A DNA stretch of 42,006 nucleotides, taken from Thermoplasmatota archaeon. GTDB taxonomy: Archaea; Thermoplasmatota; Penumbrarchaeia; JANQNL01. The position numbers and the translations under genes are program-made. Position 1 is the stretch's first letter. Each line of letters starts with the position of its first letter. The DNA lies in contig JANQNL010000075.1 of the NCBI GenBank assembly GCA_028279585.1, forward strand, positions 1 through 42,006. The letters are read 5' to 3'. Positions 24,438 to 32,974 of this stretch are shown in pieces. A model generated the notes under the pieces. It saw only the letters and a list, made by a program, of their open reading frames with translations. It ran no database searches and had not been told where the DNA came from.

Positions 24438-24544
24438 ACCGGATCGTCTTCCTATGCGTTTGTGAGCAGAAATCTACTAGTGTGAGTCTTTAAAAGTACA
24501 ATTATATTCTTTTACCCCAAAAATCCCCCTTTTAATACTAATAC

Positions 24545-24553
24545 TCATATACC
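24545..24553 (+). promoter_or_regulatory. TATA-like box for the PKD membrane protein
   Basis: TCATATACC lies 21-29 bases before the ATG at 24574, suggesting a leaderless message. A second AT-rich box (AATTATATTC) lies further up, near 24499-24508. Confidence 0.35.
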
Positions 24554-24573
24554 CATACCCCAAAGTATCGAGT

Positions 24574-25239
24574 ATGTCAAAGAACAGAGTCATCCTCATT
24601 GGCCTCGCAGCCATAGTCGCTTTCATCCTACTGCTCGCAGTGCTCCCATTGAGCGCAACCGCACAACCAGAAGCTGAGTTCGATGCACCAGATACCGTTG
24701 AACCTGGTGAGGAGATAGAGTTCAATGCTAAACCATCTCAGGGAGATCAAGTAACCTACATCTGGGTATTTGGAGATGGAGAACAGGCCACTGGCCAGAA
24801 CGTGAACCACACCTACGATAGAGCAGGAGAATACACGGTCACCTTGATCGTAACCAACTCCACAGGCGCGGTCGACTCAACGTCGCATCAGGTACATGTC
24901 GAGGAAGGCTTCAGCAGCGAAGCAGCCATGTGGATCATCGGCTCCATCGTCTTCAGTATAGTTATCTCGATAGCTTTCACCATCGCTCCGATAGTGTTCA
25001 TCCTCGTGGGTGTATACCTTGCCTACAAGATGTACAAGCATGGTAAGGAGCACAAGGTGATGGAACACACCGTTCCATTCATCATCGCGATCATCGTTGC
25101 AAGTTATGTCGGAATGATGCTTTGGTTCCTGTCCATACTTCCACTGGTAGCTCACTATGTCATCTGGAACAAGTACAAGGCCAGGATGGCAGAGCTCGAG
25201 TACAGTGAGGATAAAGGATCAAAGCGCAAGAAGAAGTGA
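24574..25239 (+). CDS. PKD-domain membrane protein
   Basis: This 221-residue protein has a signal peptide (about 1-30, ending SATAQ), one PKD domain (about 33-110) with the marker FGDGEQATGQNVNHTYDRAG, and two or three membrane helices (about 117-150 and 168-195). It ends in a short basic cytoplasmic tail (SKRKKK). PKD domains are outer-surface beta sandwiches that mediate protein or glycan contact. The gene is followed after 15 bases by a second membrane protein with a good ribosome site (GGAGGGG), so the two form an operon. Confidence 0.8.
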   Translation: MSKNRVILIGLAAIVAFILLLAVLPLSATAQPEAEFDAPDTVEPGEEIEFNAKPSQGDQVTYIWVFGDGEQATGQNVNHTYDRAGEYTVTLIVTNSTGAVDSTSHQVHVEEGFSSEAAMWIIGSIVFSIVISIAFTIAPIVFILVGVYLAYKMYKHGKEHKVMEHTVPFIIAIIVASYVGMMLWFLSILPLVAHYVIWNKYKARMAELEYSEDKGSKRKKK

Positions 25240-25254
25240 ACTCGGAGGGGTTAC

Positions 25255-25983
25255 ATGTCAGGTGACGTAGAGTACGAAAAGGCCTTGAACAAGGTCCGTG
25301 TGATCAGGTGGACAAGTATCATCGTTTACATCCTACTGATATGTGGGATCTCAATTCTCCCGATAATGGTCGAAATGGACCTAATATTGGCCATAGTCCT
25401 GAACCTCATCGTCACCTTTGGGGGTCTTGCGGTCCTCATCGGGATCCTCCTCTATGTTCACAAGATGCTGCCGAAGAGGCCAGACCCATCTGATAGGGGA
25501 CGACCGATAAGAAAACTGCGTCATCTTCCCCCTACCTACCAGGAAGAGCATCACCTATGGCTTATGTACATGATCTGTGTCCCAATAGTAGGACTCCTTG
25601 CTGTCATTGGCATCCTCATTCCTGACCTGATCACCCGTCTCATCATGGCAGCCTCTATAGTCTTTCTTGTGGTCATCATGGTCATGTTCAGCCGAATGAC
25701 CATTGTTCTCTCTCATGACAAGATGAGCATGAAGTTCGGCCCAATAGGGAAGACCTTCCCTATCAGATCGATCGATTCCATCAAGGTCGTCCCTATAGAC
25801 TGGTGGAAGGACTACATGGGCCAAGGCTATAGGATCGGACCTGATGGCTCCAAAGGTTTCATCATGGGCACGAAACAGGGCATAAGGATGACCCTGGACG
25901 ATGGCCAGGTCTTCGTAGTATCTGCCAAGAAACCACAGTACATCGTCGACTACGTAAGGACCGCTCGAGACTCATACCTCTGA
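25255..25983 (+). CDS. Membrane protein with C-terminal PH-like (bPH2) domain
   Basis: This 242-residue protein has four membrane helices in two pairs (about 18-40 and 44-68, then 103-121 and 126-146), separated by a charged loop (KMLPKRPDPSDRGR). The C-terminal third (about 150-242) is a beta-rich domain of bacterial PH-like type: MTIVLSHDKMSMKFGPIGKTFPIRSIDSIKV, then a GxxxGIRMTLDDGQVFVVSAKKP strand pair and a final helix. Such domains are found in YdbS/YdbT-like proteins. The function is unknown. GGAGGGG at 25244-25250 supports the ATG. It is the second gene of the PKD operon. Confidence 0.75.
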   Translation: MSGDVEYEKALNKVRVIRWTSIIVYILLICGISILPIMVEMDLILAIVLNLIVTFGGLAVLIGILLYVHKMLPKRPDPSDRGRPIRKLRHLPPTYQEEHHLWLMYMICVPIVGLLAVIGILIPDLITRLIMAASIVFLVVIMVMFSRMTIVLSHDKMSMKFGPIGKTFPIRSIDSIKVVPIDWWKDYMGQGYRIGPDGSKGFIMGTKQGIRMTLDDGQVFVVSAKKPQYIVDYVRTARDSYL

Positions 25984-26021
25984 TCCTCGCCCGAACCTTC
26001 CATTCGTAATGTGCGCCCAAG

Positions 26022-26030
26022 ATTTATCTA
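26022..26030 (+). promoter_or_regulatory. TATA box for the M20 peptidase, which sets its start
   Basis: ATTTATCTA lies 36-44 bases before the ATG at 26066, and GAGGGA at 26055-26060 is the ribosome site. An in-frame ATG at 26009 would put the promoter inside the gene, so it was rejected. Confidence 0.5.
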
Positions 26031-26065
26031 TGGTACCCGTGTTCGGACATTCCCGAGGGATGCTC

Positions 26066-27301
26066 ATGGAAGACATGGGAAAACTATTGGATGCTGTAGA
26101 AGCAAAGCGCGATGACATGGTCGCGTTCCTGTCAAAGATGATCTCGATACCAGCTCTGGGTCCAGAGAACGGTGGCGTAGGAGAGATAGAGAAGGTCGAG
26201 TGGATCGAGGAACAGCTAACCAACATGGGCATCACAGACCTGAAGCGCTACGATGCTCCAGACGACCGTGTACCGTCTGGCATCCGTCCCAATCTTGTAG
26301 CCACCGTCCCTGGATCCGATGCATCCCTGGCCCCCCTCTGGATAGTATGCCATACTGATGTCGTTCCCCCAGGCGAGATGTCGCTTTGGGACACGGACCC
26401 TTTCGAGGCTGTGGAGAAGGACGGCATGCTCTTCGGTCGCGGCACAGAGGACAACGGCCAGGAACTTGTTGCATCCCTGTTCGCCATGCAGGCCCTGTTC
26501 GATCATGACCTTCAGCCGGTCCGGACAGTCAAGTTCGTGCTTGTTGCCGACGAGGAGCTCGGATCGACCTACGGTATCCGATATCTCGTGGACAACGAGG
26601 ACATCTTCTCTGTCGGTGGGCCCATCATTGTACCTGATGGGGGAGTACCCGAGGGTGACCTTATCGAGACTGCAGAGAAGTCCATTGTCTGGCTTAAGGT
26701 CCAGACCCTGGGCAAGCAGTGCCATGCATCCATGCCTGCCAATGGGATCAACGCTCACAGGGCAGCAGCCCATTACATGGTCCAGCTCGAGCAGGTCCTT
26801 CGCGACAAGTATCCGAACATGGACCCCATCTTCGACCCACCAGAGTCCACCATCGAGCCCACCAAGCACGAAGCGAACGTGGACAACATCAACTCCATCC
26901 CAGGCGAGGACATCTTCTACTTCGACATCAGGCTCAACCCATGCTACGATCCGGACGAGCTCATGGAGGAAGCAAGGGCCGTGGCCGATAAGATCGGCGA
27001 AGAGATGCGTGTTAAGATCAATCTCTCTACGGTCCAGTATGAGAAGGCAGCACCTCCAACACCCGCTGATGATCCATCGGTAACATTGCTTTCAAAGGCG
27101 ATCAAGCAGGTCCGTGGCATCGAGACCAAGGTCTACGGTATCGGCGGGGGGACCTGTGCAGCGTTCTTCCGCAGGAAGGGTCTGGGTGCAGTCGTCTGGG
27201 CGACCATGGATGAGGTTGCGCACGAGCCGAACGAGCGAATCGTCATCAAGAACATGGTGGACGATGCGAAGGTGTATGCTGCGCTGTTCTTGCTGGAATA
27301 A
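26066..27301 (+). CDS. M20 family metallopeptidase (ArgE/DapE/carboxypeptidase type)
   Basis: This 411-residue di-zinc hydrolase cleaves N-acyl or C-terminal amino-acid bonds. The metal site is readable: His96 in VCHTDVVP (with Asp98), bridging Asp129 in GRGTEDNGQ, catalytic Glu163 and metal-binding Glu164 in ADEELGS, Asp in VPDGG, and a late His in DEVAHEPNERI. The inserted dimerisation domain lies at about 195-310 (KSIVWLKVQTLGKQCHASMPANGINAH). Length fits the family. The protein is cytoplasmic, with no signal peptide. It could serve peptide use or arginine/lysine metabolism; the substrate is not readable. Together with the clostripain it suggests a protein-degrading lifestyle. Confidence 0.88.
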   Translation: MEDMGKLLDAVEAKRDDMVAFLSKMISIPALGPENGGVGEIEKVEWIEEQLTNMGITDLKRYDAPDDRVPSGIRPNLVATVPGSDASLAPLWIVCHTDVVPPGEMSLWDTDPFEAVEKDGMLFGRGTEDNGQELVASLFAMQALFDHDLQPVRTVKFVLVADEELGSTYGIRYLVDNEDIFSVGGPIIVPDGGVPEGDLIETAEKSIVWLKVQTLGKQCHASMPANGINAHRAAAHYMVQLEQVLRDKYPNMDPIFDPPESTIEPTKHEANVDNINSIPGEDIFYFDIRLNPCYDPDELMEEARAVADKIGEEMRVKINLSTVQYEKAAPPTPADDPSVTLLSKAIKQVRGIETKVYGIGGGTCAAFFRRKGLGAVVWATMDEVAHEPNERIVIKNMVDDAKVYAALFLLE

Positions 27302-27316
27302 AAGCCCCAGCCTAAC

Positions 27317-27384
27317 CCACCACCAGACCCCCCGGGGCCGCTCCGCTGGCTCGCCCCCCTCCCCGGCTCACCTGCTCGCGGCCT
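27317..27384 (+). other. GC-rich intergenic island after the M20 gene
   Basis: The 189-base gap 27302-27490 begins with a GC-rich stretch that shares CCCACC, GACCCCCC, CTCCCC and CCTGCTCGC in the same order as the island after trmY (15211-15282). An AT-rich promoter half follows. No reading frame is supported. Confidence 0.4.
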
Positions 27385-27451
27385 TTCATGCTTGTTTTTG
27401 CCTCTATCTTTATACTTTTAATCAAAAAACCATCTTTTACTGTACATTATT

Positions 27452-27460
27452 GATATATAT
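27452..27460 (+). promoter_or_regulatory. TATA box for the 27491 gene
   Basis: GATATATAT lies 31-39 bases before the ATG at 27491. GGTGAT at 27481-27486 is the ribosome site, four bases before that ATG, which favours it over the GTG at 27482. Confidence 0.5.
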
Positions 27461-27490
27461 CCCATACCAATCCTATACTCGGTGATATCC

Positions 27491-28267
27491 ATGAGAGCTT
27501 TCCACTCCAAGCCTGTGAGGACCTTCCACACCTCTCTTCGTCGAAACGAAGCGTGGTCCAAGGTTGCAGGCAGGTTCAGCAGGGTCCGTATGACCCTGTG
27601 GACCATGGCCCTCATCCTCATCGTAGGAGGGCTCGGGCTTGGAGCTATCATGGCAATGACCTGGTCCCCGTTCACCGGAGCGATCATCGCCATCATCGGC
27701 GTCATCCTTGGATGCTACGCCATCGGGCTGTGTGCGTTCTACAAAAGGAAGTTCCAGCTTGCAGTGGACATCGCATCCAAGTACTTCTCCATCACCGCCT
27801 ATCCAGACCACTTCGTGATCAAGAACATCCCGGTACCAGGGATGAAGAAGGCCAAGGTCCGCTACTCCAACATCGCAAAGATCGAGACCTACGACCCTCC
27901 GATCAAGTGGTATGACAAGTTCAGCTTCATCTCGTCCACCTACCACAGGAACCTCATCAACAGCATCCCCGTGGTCAACCCGAAGGGCCTGGGGATCTTC
28001 TACAACTACAGGGTCCATGGGAGCAAGCTCTACAAGATCACTCTTCACGAACCATTGGAGGCCAGGGATATGTTCTACAAGGCTCCCTTCACCTCCATTG
28101 TCATTGACTTGAGCGACATCGACGGTTTCATCAAGGTCTACAACAAGTATGACTGCAAGGCCATCAAGACCTGCAAGAAGTGCAAGACCTGCAATACTTG
28201 CTTCGAGGTCTCCCCGGGCATCTGCCACATCCGCTGCCCAAACTGCACAAAGGTGGTGAGGGAGTAG
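27491..28267 (+). CDS. Membrane protein with PH-like domain and C-terminal zinc ribbon
   Basis: This 258-residue protein has a basic N terminus, two membrane helices (about 34-55 and 60-80), a beta-rich cytoplasmic domain (about 90-225) similar in layout to bPH2 domains (FSITAYPDHFVIKNIP, then YSNIAKIE, then SIVIDLSDIDGFIKVYNKY), and a Cys-rich end with CKKCKTCNTC and CHIRCPNC that should bind one or two zinc ions. Function is unknown. It resembles the 25255 protein in having helices followed by a PH-like domain, 2 kb away. Confidence 0.7.
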   Translation: MRAFHSKPVRTFHTSLRRNEAWSKVAGRFSRVRMTLWTMALILIVGGLGLGAIMAMTWSPFTGAIIAIIGVILGCYAIGLCAFYKRKFQLAVDIASKYFSITAYPDHFVIKNIPVPGMKKAKVRYSNIAKIETYDPPIKWYDKFSFISSTYHRNLINSIPVVNPKGLGIFYNYRVHGSKLYKITLHEPLEARDMFYKAPFTSIVIDLSDIDGFIKVYNKYDCKAIKTCKKCKTCNTCFEVSPGICHIRCPNCTKVVRE

Positions 28268-28292
28268 ATTTTGAAAAACACCCCAAAAACCG

Positions 28293-28300
28293 TATATAAT
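28293..28300 (+). promoter_or_regulatory. TATA box for the small zinc-ribbon gene
   Basis: TATATAAT lies 32-39 bases before the ATG at 28332, and GGTGTT at 28322-28327 is a partial ribosome site. Confidence 0.55.
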
Positions 28301-28331
28301 CCTACACAGTTCCAATCTCAAGGTGTTCCCG

Positions 28332-28520
28332 ATGTCAGACGAAGAGGTCTACTATTGTTATGTGTGCAAGACAATCAAGCGTGAATGGAAAGAGGAACCT
28401 GTCTTTTGCTGTGGAAAAGAGATGACAAAGCAGCCACTGAACCAGTGCGTCAAGTCACCCTCGGATGCGGAGCATGCCCGCACCTCCGATGATGACCAGC
28501 CCTGCGACGATGGCCATTAA
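28332..28520 (+). CDS. Small zinc-ribbon protein
   Basis: This 62-residue protein has a rubredoxin-like knuckle pair: CYVC near residues 9-12 and CCGKEM near 26-31, the pattern of desulforedoxin or zinc-ribbon mini-proteins that bind one metal through four Cys. The C-terminal half is polar and acidic, without structure motifs. The ATG at 28332 is preferred over a GTG three codons upstream because of spacing to the GGTG site. Its stop overlaps the convergent gene's stop. It could be an electron carrier or a binding adapter. Confidence 0.65.
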   Translation: MSDEEVYYCYVCKTIKREWKEEPVFCCGKEMTKQPLNQCVKSPSDAEHARTSDDDQPCDDGH

Positions 28521-29425
28521 GACGTTGAAAAATGGATCCGGAAGTAGTATCTCTCTGTAGCGAGGTATGTATCCCGAAAGTTCCCATCGTACTGTTTGGT
28601 CAGAGAATCCGTTAGCGGAGCGTAAGCATCAGAGATAACAGCCTCTGCAAAGGTTCCATGCTCCTCGATCAAGATCCTCAACTTATCCATGGTAATGTGG
28701 ATGAACTGCACGAACTTATCTCGAGGTAATCCTCCTTCGAGGTCTGGAAGTCTTTCCAAACCGTCCAAGGCCTCCTTCCATATCTTATGAACATCATCAC
28801 CGGTACCTTCTGGAGCGAGGTCTACAAAGACCCTGGGCAGGAACTCCTTACCATCCGGTGCCTTACCATAGACCTGCTGGAAAGGTCTTTTCTCCCCATC
28901 CGGAAGTGACCGCGCTGTCATCCTGTTCCAATCATAGAGTATGGTCTTGAAGTTGGTCATGTCCCAGAAGACCTTGGCAGGATCGATATCAGTCCCATCA
29001 GGGAACCACCAGTAACCGCACCTGTAACCGTTCAAAAAGTGTTCATCAAGTTCTCGGACCTTCGAAAGGACGAACCTGTCCCCGGCCTGATCACCGAGAT
29101 AGCTCTCCCCAAACCTATTGATCAGATCGTACCGTTCGCAGTTTCCCACGAACCGCTCGAATTCCACATCCCCTCTCTCGATCACGAAGACATAGAGATA
29201 CCAATCCCCACAGTAGATCGGAAGCGCCCGCCTGAACTCCTGGACCTTCGGGTTCTTATGATTGAAGATAGAGCAGCACTCGCCGTTCATATAGTTCTCG
29301 CCAAGGTCCATGACCTCGTGCTCCATTTCATAGATCTTCTCCCACCTGGACACGATCTCATCCAGCTTCGGGTCCTTGTCTCGAGGAGGCCTCGTCCCTT
29401 TCCTTATGGCGTTAGAACCTGACAT
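28517..29425 (-). CDS. Conserved-looking protein of unknown function
   Basis: This 302-residue soluble protein has no recognised motif. It is rich in Asp, Glu, Tyr, Trp and Phe, with a patch YRCGYWWFPDGTDIDP near 134-149 and Cys pairs (GECCSIF near 49-55). No signal peptide or membrane helix is seen. The gene starts four bases after the COG3199 kinase-like gene and is the last member of the likely operon running from 33943. Its place behind Hef and an NAD-kinase-like enzyme is the only hint to function. Confidence 0.65.
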   Translation of the reverse strand: MSGSNAIRKGTRPPRDKDPKLDEIVSRWEKIYEMEHEVMDLGENYMNGECCSIFNHKNPKVQEFRRALPIYCGDWYLYVFVIERGDVEFERFVGNCERYDLINRFGESYLGDQAGDRFVLSKVRELDEHFLNGYRCGYWWFPDGTDIDPAKVFWDMTNFKTILYDWNRMTARSLPDGEKRPFQQVYGKAPDGKEFLPRVFVDLAPEGTGDDVHKIWKEALDGLERLPDLEGGLPRDKFVQFIHITMDKLRILIEEHGTFAEAVISDAYAPLTDSLTKQYDGNFRDTYLATERYYFRIHFSTS

Positions 29426-29429
29426 GCTA

Positions 29430-30539
29430 TCAACGGACCTTTACCATCCGTTCGTTCTTGTAACCGATCATCACGCGGAGGTATCCTGCAAGCTCTTTGT
29501 CAAGCTCGGGATCACCGGTGTCCAACCGTAGCATCGGTGTGCCCATCAACTTATCATGGGTGGCGACCACCTTGATGTTGTCCTTACCGACCTTCCGGAT
29601 CACGTCTGGGCTGAACTGCTGGTTCCCTCGTCCAAAGATGAAACCCTGTGCTCCGATCGGTGTGATGAAGATGTAAGCTTTCGAATCAAGCAACTCTAAT
29701 ATCGCTTGCTCGTTGAGGTCCTTTCCCACCTGCTCCCCATCCCTGTATGCGTCCACACCAAGGAGAGTAGCGTCCAACCCAAGCTCCTTTTTGATGGGCA
29801 AGGTCGTGGAGCCTGCACCGAGGAGATAAAGCACCCCATCCTCCAACTCCTCCGATACCCAATCCGCGATCTCCTCTTTGGCGACCTTGACAGAACTTCC
29901 GGAGAAGACGCATTTTCCAGCTTGCGTCACACCTTCGTTCTTTGGAATGTTCATGTAACCATAAAGAGTGGCCTGCAACTCTCCACCGCGGTACGCTTCC
30001 TCGTCGATGTCCATGACCTCGGCCTCGGCAACATCGAGGGCCTCCCTGCAGACCAAGCTAAGCAGCTCACCCGCAACTTCAGGGGTGGTGCCAAAAACTG
30101 CAGAGTGCATCTTCACACCACCAGGAATTCCGATGACCGGAACATCCCCCACGACCTCGGCAATATCCCTAGCCGTTCCGTCCCCGCCGCAGAACACCAC
30201 AAGGTCCACGCCTTGGTCAAGGAAAGCTCGAACAGCTTTCTTTGTGTCCTCGGAGGTTGTATCTCCAGAAGCAGAGAACACGACCTCGCCATCAACACCA
30301 GCTGCAGAAAGGACATCCATCCCCATGTCCCCCTTGACGGTCAACACCTGAGGAACTGAACTTGAACCAGCAATGACCTTGAACGCACGCAACGCCCGTT
30401 CTTTCGCCATGGGTACCGCTCCAAGCTCACGTGCCTCCAGAAGCGTACCTTCCCCATCGGTCCCCTTCAACCCTACAGCACCACCCATCCCTGCGATGGG
30501 ATTGAGCACGAACCCTATCTTCGAAACAGGCTTATCCAT
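29430..30539 (-). CDS. ATP-NAD kinase-like protein (COG3199)
   Basis: This 369-residue protein belongs to the predicted polyphosphate/ATP-NAD kinase group. The N terminus has the NPIAGMGG loop (13-20), the nucleotide motif is FCGGDGTARD (116-125), and GIPGGVKMHSAVF (137-149) follows, all hallmarks of the NAD kinase/diacylglycerol kinase fold. It is longer than classical NAD kinase. It may phosphorylate NAD or a related small molecule; the true substrate of this branch is not settled. Its ATG overlaps the hef stop by one base (TAATG), so translation is coupled. Confidence 0.82.
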   Translation of the reverse strand: MDKPVSKIGFVLNPIAGMGGAVGLKGTDGEGTLLEARELGAVPMAKERALRAFKVIAGSSSVPQVLTVKGDMGMDVLSAAGVDGEVVFSASGDTTSEDTKKAVRAFLDQGVDLVVFCGGDGTARDIAEVVGDVPVIGIPGGVKMHSAVFGTTPEVAGELLSLVCREALDVAEAEVMDIDEEAYRGGELQATLYGYMNIPKNEGVTQAGKCVFSGSSVKVAKEEIADWVSEELEDGVLYLLGAGSTTLPIKKELGLDATLLGVDAYRDGEQVGKDLNEQAILELLDSKAYIFITPIGAQGFIFGRGNQQFSPDVIRKVGKDNIKVVATHDKLMGTPMLRLDTGDPELDKELAGYLRVMIGYKNERMVKVR

Positions 30540-32962
30540 TAGTCCTTCCCTCCATAGTTGGCCATCAATAGTTCACGGATCTCCCGGGCGGTCCCCTTAC
30601 CAATGCCCTGCACCTGGCACAGGTCCTTCTCGTGAGCATCCATCACAGCCTGAACGGAACCGAAGTGGTCGAGCAATCTTTTCGCAAGGGTTGCAGAGAT
30701 GTTGGGCAATCCCTCGACAACGAACCGCTGTCGTTCATGCAACACCATGGGGACCTTGCCGTCACGGACACCGTGCTCCTGCTTCTCCTTCGTCTCCTTT
30801 TTCAGAAGCTGTAAAAGGACATCTGCGGTCTCCACAGGACCGCGAGTGAACATAATTGGTATCTGGAAATCAAGCATCAGTGAAAGTATTGCTCCGGAGA
30901 TGGCTTCGGGGTTCATCCTCCGAACAGTGTAAACATCCTCTCCCTCGACGATGATCAATCGACGTTGATACTCGCTGCGAACAAGCGCGGTAGCCTGGGA
31001 GAACAGTCTCCCATCGATGAGGGACTGTACCATGTCGTCGGTCTCCTTCCTCTCCACCACCAATCTCTTGGAGATAACATAGTCGCCGACCTGAAGCTGC
31101 ATTGGTTCTACCACAACATCACGACGAGCAAGCTCCTGCGCGACCTTGGACCTGAACTCCCTGTTGTCCACGATGATCCGGTCTCGCTCGTCCATCTCCT
31201 CCACGGTTTCCTCCCCGAACCGAGACAGGTCCGTCTGCGCCTTGTCCTTTCCAGGGATGTCGGACCATGCAAGCTCTTCCAGGGACCTATCGAGCGAACC
31301 CTTTGGATCCGGCGCAGGCCCCGTGCTTTCCTGCACGACAACCTCAACTTGACCATCTCCAGAGATCACGAACCCTTCCCTTCCCCCATCAACATCACCG
31401 CTCCGACTGGTTCGCACTCCGAGCTCACGGCGTAGTTTATCGAGCTGTCTTTTCATCTTCTTCTCCTTGTTCTGTGAGGAGAACAGATAAGCTTCATCCT
31501 TGGTCCCCTGGTAGATCATCACAACAACCCGACCGAGGCTTTTCCTTCCGGTCCGACCGCGTCTCTGTATCAACCTGATCTCTGATGGGACAGGCTCGAA
31601 GAACACCACAAGGTCTGTTGCTGGAATATCCAAACCTTCCTCGGCAACAGAGGTGGCGACGAGCACGTTGTACTCACCACCTTTGAACTTCTCAACGACC
31701 TCCACCTGCTGCTTCTGGCGAAGTCCCTTGTCATCACCATGCGAGGCCTGTCCAACGAAACGCACCGGCTTCACACCAGGATGCTTCAGCCCCTCAAGTC
31801 CATTGGTCACAAGCGTAGCAGTGTCCCTGAAGTGTGTGAACACAATGATCCGAGAACCAGGTGCACGGCGTAACTGGTCAAGCACCACCTGGGCTACCTT
31901 ATCGAACTTCGGGTTCTCGTCCGCAGCCTGCTTAATGACATCTTTGACCCTGCGATACTTCTTATCGTAAACCACAGCCTTCGCAGCTTTGGAGGAACCC
32001 TTCGAGTTCGCTTCCCCCTCAAGCCGTTCGAGGTACAACCGAAGGGCTTCCTTGCCCTGCGTCTCCGCCATTTCCAAAGCGTGATTGATCTTCATGGCAG
32101 CAGCAACTAAAGAGATTGCAGTGTAGATGGAACCGTCCGCAGCCCCCTCCCCACGCCGAAGCATCCCGTTCAGCTTTCCCTGAAGCTCGAGCAGGTCCTT
32201 CATGGATACACGGCTACCGCGTCGCATATACCCAAGTTCGGACAGCCGCTTCATCCGATCGTCCATCATCCCTCGGAGGATCCGCGCGGCCTCTTCGAGC
32301 ATCCGAGGCATCTTCACCCGCATCCATTCAAGCTCTATGTGGTGGACGTACGGCCGAACATCGGGATCATGCTCGGATCTGATCTCCACGGCCTGGACGC
32401 CAAGGTTCTTGCAGACCTCAACTATCTTCTCCGTGTCACTACCAGGTGAGGCCGTCATCCCGAGCACAAGTGGGTCCACACCAGTGTTCGTGTACCTCTC
32501 TCCAATGAACGTGTAAGCATAATCGCCCACAGCCCTATGAGCTTCATCAAAGATCATCAGCGATACATCCCGGATGTCTATCCGGCCCCCGATGATGTCG
32601 TTCTGGATGACCTGCGGTGTGGAAACTATGACCCTGTTCTCGTTCCACATCTTCTTCCTTTTGGCAGGGGCAACCTCACCTGTGAACAAACAAGCAGAAT
32701 GCTCCTCGTTCTCCGCTAGTAACTCATTAAGTGTCCGGATATGCTGCTCCACAAGCGGTTTGGTAGGGGCCATGAAAAGGACCTTCCCCTTGGTCCTCTC
32801 CAACCTGTCCGCAACAACAAGAAGCGCAACTATCGTCTTTCCCATCCCTGTCGGCAACACCACAAGCGTCGAGCTGTCCATGCAGACCTGTGCGATGTTG
32901 AACTGGTAGTGCCTGTGCTCCACGGTCTGGGGCACGAGCCTGGGATGGTCGATGAAGTTCAA
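30539..32962 (-). CDS. hef: Hef: SF2 helicase fused to XPF/ERCC4 structure-specific nuclease
   Basis: This 807-residue protein acts on stalled replication forks. The helicase half has Walker A PTGMGKT at 37-43, DEAH at 139-142 and motif VI QRRGRTGR in the second RecA domain. The nuclease half has the ERCC4 core: VDNREFRSKV near 598-607, GDYV, and the catalytic ERKETDD at 637-643. Two helix-hairpin-helix motifs close the protein (about 750-807: LPNISATLAKRLLDHFGS and VQGIGKGTAREI). The start is TTG at 32962, supported by GGAGG at 32969-32973, six bases upstream. The gene lies 12 bases after the nucleotidyltransferase stop. All known active residues are present. Confidence 0.92.
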   Translation of the reverse strand: MNFIDHPRLVPQTVEHRHYQFNIAQVCMDSSTLVVLPTGMGKTIVALLVVADRLERTKGKVLFMAPTKPLVEQHIRTLNELLAENEEHSACLFTGEVAPAKRKKMWNENRVIVSTPQVIQNDIIGGRIDIRDVSLMIFDEAHRAVGDYAYTFIGERYTNTGVDPLVLGMTASPGSDTEKIVEVCKNLGVQAVEIRSEHDPDVRPYVHHIELEWMRVKMPRMLEEAARILRGMMDDRMKRLSELGYMRRGSRVSMKDLLELQGKLNGMLRRGEGAADGSIYTAISLVAAAMKINHALEMAETQGKEALRLYLERLEGEANSKGSSKAAKAVVYDKKYRRVKDVIKQAADENPKFDKVAQVVLDQLRRAPGSRIIVFTHFRDTATLVTNGLEGLKHPGVKPVRFVGQASHGDDKGLRQKQQVEVVEKFKGGEYNVLVATSVAEEGLDIPATDLVVFFEPVPSEIRLIQRRGRTGRKSLGRVVVMIYQGTKDEAYLFSSQNKEKKMKRQLDKLRRELGVRTSRSGDVDGGREGFVISGDGQVEVVVQESTGPAPDPKGSLDRSLEELAWSDIPGKDKAQTDLSRFGEETVEEMDERDRIIVDNREFRSKVAQELARRDVVVEPMQLQVGDYVISKRLVVERKETDDMVQSLIDGRLFSQATALVRSEYQRRLIIVEGEDVYTVRRMNPEAISGAILSLMLDFQIPIMFTRGPVETADVLLQLLKKETKEKQEHGVRDGKVPMVLHERQRFVVEGLPNISATLAKRLLDHFGSVQAVMDAHEKDLCQVQGIGKGTAREIRELLMANYGGKD

Positions 32963-32968
32963 TTGCAG

Positions 32969-32973
32969 CCTCC
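32969..32973 (-). promoter_or_regulatory. Ribosome binding site for the TTG start of hef
   Basis: The minus strand reads GGAGG, six bases before TTG at 32962. The next in-frame ATG is 27 codons later and would remove the strand leading to Walker A. Confidence 0.6.
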
Positions 32974-32974
32974 G

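Noticed and set aside
24332..24440. A second tRNA gene on the minus strand
   Set aside because: Only the T loop and the 3' acceptor strand are present. The T stem does not pair and no anticodon arm can be found.
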